From Lojkania enalia (Eukaryota; Ascomycota; Dothideomycetes; Pleosporales), in assembly GCA_010094045.1 (NCBI GenBank), contig ML986949.1, positions 1 to 12,283 on the forward strand: a stretch of DNA of 12,283 nucleotides, in the 5' to 3' direction. The notes under the pieces are model-generated. The model searched no databases and was not told the DNA's origin. It saw nothing but the letters and a program-made list of their open reading frames with translations. Position 1 is the stretch's first letter; each line of letters begins with the position of its first letter. The position numbers and the translations under genes are program-made. This document shows, one piece after another, positions 7,631 through 12,283 of this stretch.

Positions 7631-9402
7631 TCAGCGCCTCCCTCTCTTCTCCTCTCTCTTTTGCCTCTTTCGACTCTCATCAGCAATCATTGCGCTCAGC
7701 TCGTCTTGATCAATGCTGTTCCATTGACCCTGTGACTCCGCCTTTTTCTGAGCTTCATATTGCTTCCTCAACGCCTCCTTGTCCATCTTGTCGTCCCTTG
7801 CCAGAGCGTCTACGTCAACAGATACATCGATATCACCGGCTTTCCTTTTCCTTCCAGAGTCTGCACCAAACCGGTCTCGTTTGGCAGCGTCCAGATCGTA
7901 TGCATGTTCACCACCAAAGAAGCCACCGGCTTGGATGTCCTTCTCGGGCAAGATCTGGTAAGCACTGCGCGGCTGAACAGGATCCTCGGTCTCAAAACCT
8001 TTGCGTTGCTTACGCAAATTAAACTCGCCAGCAATGTTTTCAGTGCCACCAATCTCCGACGGCAGTGCTGAGGCGGTACTAATGGAGGTTTGAATACCGC
8101 TCATGTCTGGCGGGCCAGTTCGTGTTTCCTCCTCTTCTTCCTCCTCCCCTTCTTCCTCACTTTCTTCATCTTCGCTTTCTCCCTCAGCACGCAGCGCTCC
8201 CCACATGCCCCGTTCAACAGGCTCTCCGAGGTGTGTAGGCTGTATTGGCTGTTGATCTGCAATGGCAATGCCTAATGGATCGCCACCGAACACTGCTCGA
8301 CCATGGTCATCGACAGGAGGTTTTCCATACTGACCCGGGCTGTATCCCCATTGTGCGCCTGGAGGAATTGGTGCGTTCACTCCAGGAATCCGTAAGTTTG
8401 GATATGATGGCGGAACTCCAAATCGTTGTTGATTAATAAGCCACGGTGGTGGATGTCCCGGCGCCATATTAAGAGCATCCTTCAGCTCGTCGCTCAACTC
8501 TCCTGGCTTCAGGTGCCTCAGGTTTGTTTCGTATTCTTTGCCTTCGTAGTATACTTCGCCATAGTGGGTGAGCTCTGGCTTCGTCTGACGACGGAAGAAA
8601 GCCTCGTATAGCTTTTGATAGTCGATGTCAAGCCTTCCGAGTTTGCCTTGCACACGCTCGCGCTGCTTTTGCTTCAGCGACATCTCGGCTTGCTTCTCCA
8701 GAACAGCCTCTCTCATCTCCGATATACCGGTCTCTTGTATAAACTTTGGTAGAGCAAAGGGTGGCTTTTCAATACCGCGCTTAGAAGACAAATATTCGCG
8801 CTTGAGAGACCAGTGAAGAGGAACAGGAATAACATTCTTCTGGCCTTTGATTCCAACAAGAAGTAAGGGATCAGAGGACGAGGGATCGGTCCAATCAACG
8901 AGCTCCGGTTTCTTGACAAGCGCTTTAAGCTGAGCGATCGATAATTTGTTCTGAGCTTTCCTGGCCTTCTTCGACATCCTTTTGGGTTCTTCTTCATCTT
9001 CATCAGGAATGTCATCCTCTTCATAGTAAATCTCAGGCTTCTCTTCCTCTTTGGCTGCATCCTCTGCGGAAGGCTGCTGAAATTTCAGAAACACTTCCTT
9101 GTACTGTTCAAACAACGGATCGTCGAGGTCATATTGGGTAGCGATATTAGCGCTGTCCGCAAGGTCCGCGACTCGAACAGTGGGCTCCCTGTTGTCGGAT
9201 TTGCCATCGCGCACAGGGGACTCGCTCACGCGTGATGATTCGCCTGACTCTGAAGGTGCAACGGAGGTCTGTAAAGTAATCAGTGGCTAACCAAAAACAA
9301 AAGTTGTAAGAAACTTACATCGCGCTTTACCTTCTTCTGAGCTCGACGATACGCACTCTTAGAGAGCTTCTTCTTGCCACCGTCCTCCACAACGCCCGGC
9401 AT
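7631..9402 (-). CDS. SF3B2: Splicing factor 3B subunit 2 (SF3B2/SAP145, yeast Cus1)
   Basis: This is a core subunit of the SF3b complex of the U2 snRNP, which anchors U2 at the intron branch site in the nucleus. Two exons (9319-9402 and 7631-9268) encode 573 residues, close to fission yeast Sap145 (about 600 from memory). The N terminus is basic (KKKLSKSAYRRAQKK). After an acidic stretch comes the DUF382 region, about residues 141-270, with ELVDWTDPSSSDPLLLVGIKG-type and VPLHWSLKREYLSSKRGIEK sequence. The PSP proline-rich region follows (about 281-332, LKPGELSDELKDAL then APGHPPPWLINQQRFGVPPS). A 20-residue Glu-rich tract sits near 390-410, and a basic, Arg-rich tail ends the protein. The second exon's open frame reaches back only to a GTG at 9229, but the spliced ATG at 9402 gives the proper N terminus. 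Identity is very secure. Confidence 0.95.
9269..9318 (-). other. Intron of SF3B2 (50 nt)
   Basis: It has a perfect GTAAGT donor, an ACTGAT possible branch site and a TTTACAG acceptor. The splice is phase 0, between the 28th codon (Asp) and Thr, joining KKVKRD to TSVAPSES without a frame break. Confidence 0.9.
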
Positions 9403-9606
9403 CTTGAGGAGGATTAAAGTCAGACTTCTGTGATTTGCCACTGAGAACTAGAGCCAGGTGCTGCTAGCTAGAGTTGAGGAACCTCTACACGGAAGAGTGG
9501 CAGTCCTCCACGTAACAGGAGAGCGCAGCAAGCACAGGAAGGAAAGAACAGCTAGTATCGCTAACCTTTCTTCGGACACAGGCTAAAAACCTGCGCTTGA
9601 GTAATG

Positions 9607-9612
9607 CACGTG
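9607..9612. promoter_or_regulatory. CACGTG palindrome upstream of SF3B2 (proximal)
   Basis: This core lies 205 bp upstream of the SF3B2 start codon. A second copy sits at 9722-9727, in the context CACGTGAC. The RS-rich gene has one at a similar distance. Confidence 0.35.
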
Positions 9613-9721
9613 GCAATGGGAGGGTCAGGTGTTATTGAGACGCGGGAGGTGAAGCCGACGTTAAAGATTTGGGGTTTGGGATGTTGCTTTCCTTGGCGTA
9701 GCTGACATAATCTATGGCTAA

Positions 9722-9727
9722 CACGTG
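9722..9727. promoter_or_regulatory. CACGTG palindrome upstream of SF3B2 (distal)
   Basis: A CACGTGAC element about 320 bp upstream of the SF3B2 start, and the second copy of this core in the same promoter region. Confidence 0.35.
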
Positions 9728-10218
9728 ACGCTTCCACTCCCGCGCCGATGCTCCAAGAAATTTACGCTTCGGTGAACATTAAAATTAGTTGCACTACCTT
9801 TTTTTCTTGTGTAGATTCGTTGAAGTACCATCCTATTAGTGGCAAATAGCCTTAGCCACAACCACCATTAATTACAGCTATTAACCTAGTGCCTAGGACC
9901 AATCAAATTTCACGCATGTCATAGCTAGAGTAAACTTATACTAAAAGACCATATACAATTTCCATAGTACAGTAGGCCAGGTATATCTATCTCTTTGCGG
10001 ACTTCTGGTTCCTACTTAGACTGCTAAGCGAACAACGAATTGCTTGAAACAGGTAGCGACGAAACTACCCTTGCACCATAGCAACCAGAACACTACTTTC
10101 ATAGGTATCCAGACTGACCCTCTCTAATAATCTTCACTTACGCATTAAAAACAATATCACATCATCATGTACAACCCCATATTTCTTCCCCAAATACCCA
10201 CTCAGACACACAGTACCC

Positions 10219-11210
10219 TCAAGACCGATCCCCCTCCTCAAACATCTTCGCCCAAAACCCCCGAAAATGCTTCTTCTCTCCCACCCCATTCAACTCCTTA
10301 ATCTCCGCAGGCGTCAATTTGAATGTCGTCGTCCTCAAATAATCGCTCAACCGCTGCTCCTTCCCGCTCGTAGTAATCGCTACCACATCCTGATCAATAC
10401 ACCATCTTAAACACACCTCCGCCTCGCTCACCGCATATTTCTTGGCGAGTGTGGCGAGGAGATCGTCCGCGGGCCCGGGCTTCGCTTTCGTGGCAGCGGT
10501 CAGGGGCCCGTAGGCACTGGTCGCGATGCCGTGCATCTTGTGGAAGTCGAGCAGCCCGGGGTGTTGGAGGTAGGGGTGAAATTCGATTTGGTTGATGGCC
10601 GGAACAACTTTTGCGGTTTTTAGAATGGCGGAGAGATGTTTTGGTAGGAAGTTCGATACTCCGATGGACTTCGCGAGACCGGATTTTTGCACGGCTTCCA
10701 TGGAAGTCCAGGCGGACTGGAGCTCTTCGTCGGACTTGGCCCAGAAGGGGGAGTGGATTAGGTAGCTGGGCTTTATAAGTTTGAAGGTCAAGGGGGGAGA
10801 TGGGTGGTATTACAGGTCGACATAGTCTATTTGTAACTTCTTAAGACTAGATTTCAGGGCGTTTTCGATATCTCCGACGTTGTTATTGACCTTTGTTACG
10901 ATGTATAGTTTCTCTCGCGGTATGCTGCTCTGTTTGATTGCAGTGCCGAGCTCTAGCTCGGTTTTATACACTGTCAATGCGCGTTAGCAATCCCATAATT
11001 CTAGATTCTAAAGTATTGCATACTCTCTGCACCATCGAGGTGTGTATACCCGAGTCTAATTGCCATCGTCACTCCATCAATAACAGCCTGATCGATTTTG
11101 CTCTCATCGCCGGACTTGTACCACGCAGTACCAGTACCATAGGCGAGCATTGGTATGGAAGTTCCGTCATTGAGCTTCAAAGATGGGATGGAAGAATGAA
11201 TATTCGCCAT
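10219..11210 (-). CDS. Aldo/keto reductase, AKR3C-like NADPH-dependent carbonyl reductase
   Basis: This is a cytosolic-type (beta/alpha)8 oxidoreductase that reduces aldehydes or ketones with NAD(P)H. Three exons (11024-11210, 10814-10970, 10219-10765) encode 296 residues, a normal length. The catalytic tetrad is complete: Asp59 (HLDGAE), Tyr64 (MYKTE), Lys89 (IVTKV) and His119 (YLIHSP). The signature [18 protein letters not shown] and the [10 protein letters not shown] block are present. The cofactor loop reads TTSGKEQRL in place of the IPKS-type motif. In that it resembles the yeast YDL124W and Candida CPR-C1 group (alpha-keto amide or conjugated polyketone reductases), although the substrate cannot be set from sequence. 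The usual Arg of the GYRH motif is Thr (GYTHLD). Start ATG at 11210 gives a typical N terminus. No signal peptide or membrane segment is seen. Confidence 0.92.
10766..10813 (-). other. Second intron of the aldo/keto reductase (48 nt)
   Basis: The donor is GTAATA and the acceptor AAGCCCAG, phase 2, rejoining YVDL to YLIHSP, where the catalytic His lies. Without splicing, the donor's TAA ends the frame. Confidence 0.9.
10971..11023 (-). other. First intron of the aldo/keto reductase (53 nt)
   Basis: The donor is GTATGC, the branch site GCTAAC and the acceptor TTGACAG, phase 1. It splits the Met codon between GAE and YKTE, so splicing is needed to place the catalytic Tyr next to its Asp motif. 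Confidence 0.9.
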
Positions 11211-12283
11211 TATTTTATAATTCCCTTCAATTAGATGCGAGTGCTGAAGGTCACTACCTCAAGAGGCTTTTGGTTTAGATTTAGGACAGAACAACAAGTA
11301 TACCGCTCGTACCAGGCTCCTTGACATGAAAAGATCGTGGACCGAGAAACAATCGTGAAGATTTCAGAAGACAGAGAACATAGCGCCGGCTATGCTTTAT
11401 CATCGTAGCGTTTTCGATAGTAGGCTAGAGCTACCCCAAAAGGTGGGGTGAAGGCAATGACGTTATCGAGACCTTAGGCAATTATCTTCCGAAGAACACA
11501 AAACTCCATCTTCGGAGCACGCTATTCCTGATAGAATATTACAATAGTCTTGCTGTACAGCTTATATCTGGAGTATTCTTTTCCGGAGCATCCGGACATC
11601 CATTTCCCCTACCCATCAAAATTCATAACCTTTACAGTCCTCAGCTACCCCACGCTATCTGTCGTCTGCACACTCTCGCGCCGCTTGACCGAATAACACA
11701 TACCCGCTTCACCATCTTTCCCTCCATTCTAAACGGCTTCAACATCAACCATTTACCCAATAACCACAAAATCCAAGCCCAACACTTACTGCAACAATCC
11801 ATCAACCCCTGCCTCCCGAGCTCAGCCAAACCTTCCAGATCTGTCACGTACACTTCTAGTCCGGCACAAGATATAAGCTTTTGCCCTGCACCCGGCACCG
11901 CACGTCGCTCACAGCCACAAAGCTTCATTTCTCACAGGCACGGCGAAGCACAGTCTCGGGAATGATAAGGTATTCAATACGACCGGGTTATGCAGTTCTA
12001 CATATCCTACATCCTCATCTTCCCCAATTCTAGCCTTAATCTGTATGCACACGCACACTTCCCCCACTCCACTTGTCTTGTACCGCCGCGACCCGTTCCC
12101 GCTCGCAGCAAGCAAGTATTACCGAAAACACAAGGATATAAAAAATTTGTGAAAGTGCCAAAAAGCACAGGTATCAAGCTCAAGAAAAGCTGGACCTCCC
12201 GGCGTGCAGCCTCGGAGTGTTTTACAGATTTTTTTTTTTTTTCAGTTTCATTGAAGTAGGGGACGGTGCAACTCAGGTCTACA
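11211..12283. other. Upstream region of the reductase and unassigned right end
   Basis: The first few hundred bases are presumably the reductase promoter. A short hairpin, ACCCCA/TGGGGT, lies at about 11433-11449. From about 11590 to 12100 the plus strand is markedly C/T/A-rich and G-poor, as fungal leaders and promoters of plus-strand genes often are, so a gene may start beyond the window. Open frames of 68-95 codons on either strand match nothing I recognise and have no coherent structure. A 14-base T run lies at 12229-12242. Confidence 0.4.
12229..12242 (+). repeat. Poly-T tract (14 nt)
   Basis: An uninterrupted run of 14 T followed by CAG. It could be a simple repeat, a polypyrimidine tract before an acceptor of a gene continuing to the right, or a Pol III stop. 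No A-box or B-box is seen upstream, so the last is unsupported. Confidence 0.6.

Larger units (their letters stand above)
9403..10218. other. Gap between aldo/keto reductase stop and SF3B2 start
   Basis: The right part is 3' flank of the reductase; the left part is the promoter and leader of SF3B2 with two CACGTG cores. From about 9770 to 10218 the sequence becomes AT-rich, with no open frame of interest, no repeats and no RNA gene that I can support. Confidence 0.5.

Noticed and set aside
7423..8022. 199-codon plus-strand frame overlapping the SF3B2 3' end
   Set aside because: It lies mostly antisense to confirmed SF3B2 coding sequence, and its composition is Ser/Pro/His-rich with no recognisable domain.
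8127..8186. Pyrimidine-rich CTTCCTC microsatellite-like tract
   Set aside because: It is simply the coding sequence of the Glu-rich tract of SF3B2, not a separate element.
11641..12115. Two minus-strand frames of 95 and 68 codons at the right end
   Set aside because: No recognised similarity, odd Trp/Cys-rich composition and no supporting splice structure, so they are not called as genes.
12136..12242. GATATAAAAA followed about 90 bp later by T14, resembling a small Pol III unit
   Set aside because: No internal A or B box and no similarity to U6, tRNA, 7SL or RNase P RNA that I can see.

Overview
The window looks like nuclear DNA of a filamentous ascomycete fungus (Pezizomycotina). The evidence is four protein genes with fungal family signatures, short spliceosomal introns of about 48-106 nt with CTAAC/CTGAC-type branch sites, and one dispersed 5S rRNA-type gene outside any rDNA array. 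All four protein genes lie on the minus strand, and the 5S unit is on the plus strand. The species cannot be named from this sequence alone.

Layout, left to right. 172-3824 (minus) is RPC2/RET1, the second-largest subunit of RNA polymerase III, complete, with a likely 5-codon first exon. 4219-4336 (plus) is a 5S rRNA gene or a moderately diverged copy, with a TATA-like element upstream and a T6 Pol III terminator downstream; it lies head to head with RPC2, 394 bp away. 5037-6807 (minus) is an arginine/serine-rich protein with a conserved-looking coiled-coil C terminus. It is best modelled as three exons, one of whose introns appears to be GC-AG. 7631-9402 (minus) is SF3B2/CUS1/Sap145, a core subunit of the U2 snRNP SF3b complex, in two exons. 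10219-11210 (minus) is a complete aldo/keto reductase (AKR3C-like) in three exons with an intact catalytic tetrad. The right end, 11211-12283, holds the reductase's upstream region and about 800 bp in which no gene can be supported.

Functionally this is mostly a housekeeping stretch. There are two Pol III-related loci side by side (a polymerase subunit and a 5S-type template), then two probable pre-mRNA splicing genes in tandem, then a metabolic oxidoreductase. No mobile element, CRISPR array, secondary-metabolite cluster or defence system is visible. The most useful observations are the 5S unit and its unusual trailer complementarity, the non-canonical intron and hidden micro-exon of the RS gene, and the conserved-looking tail of that otherwise low-complexity protein.
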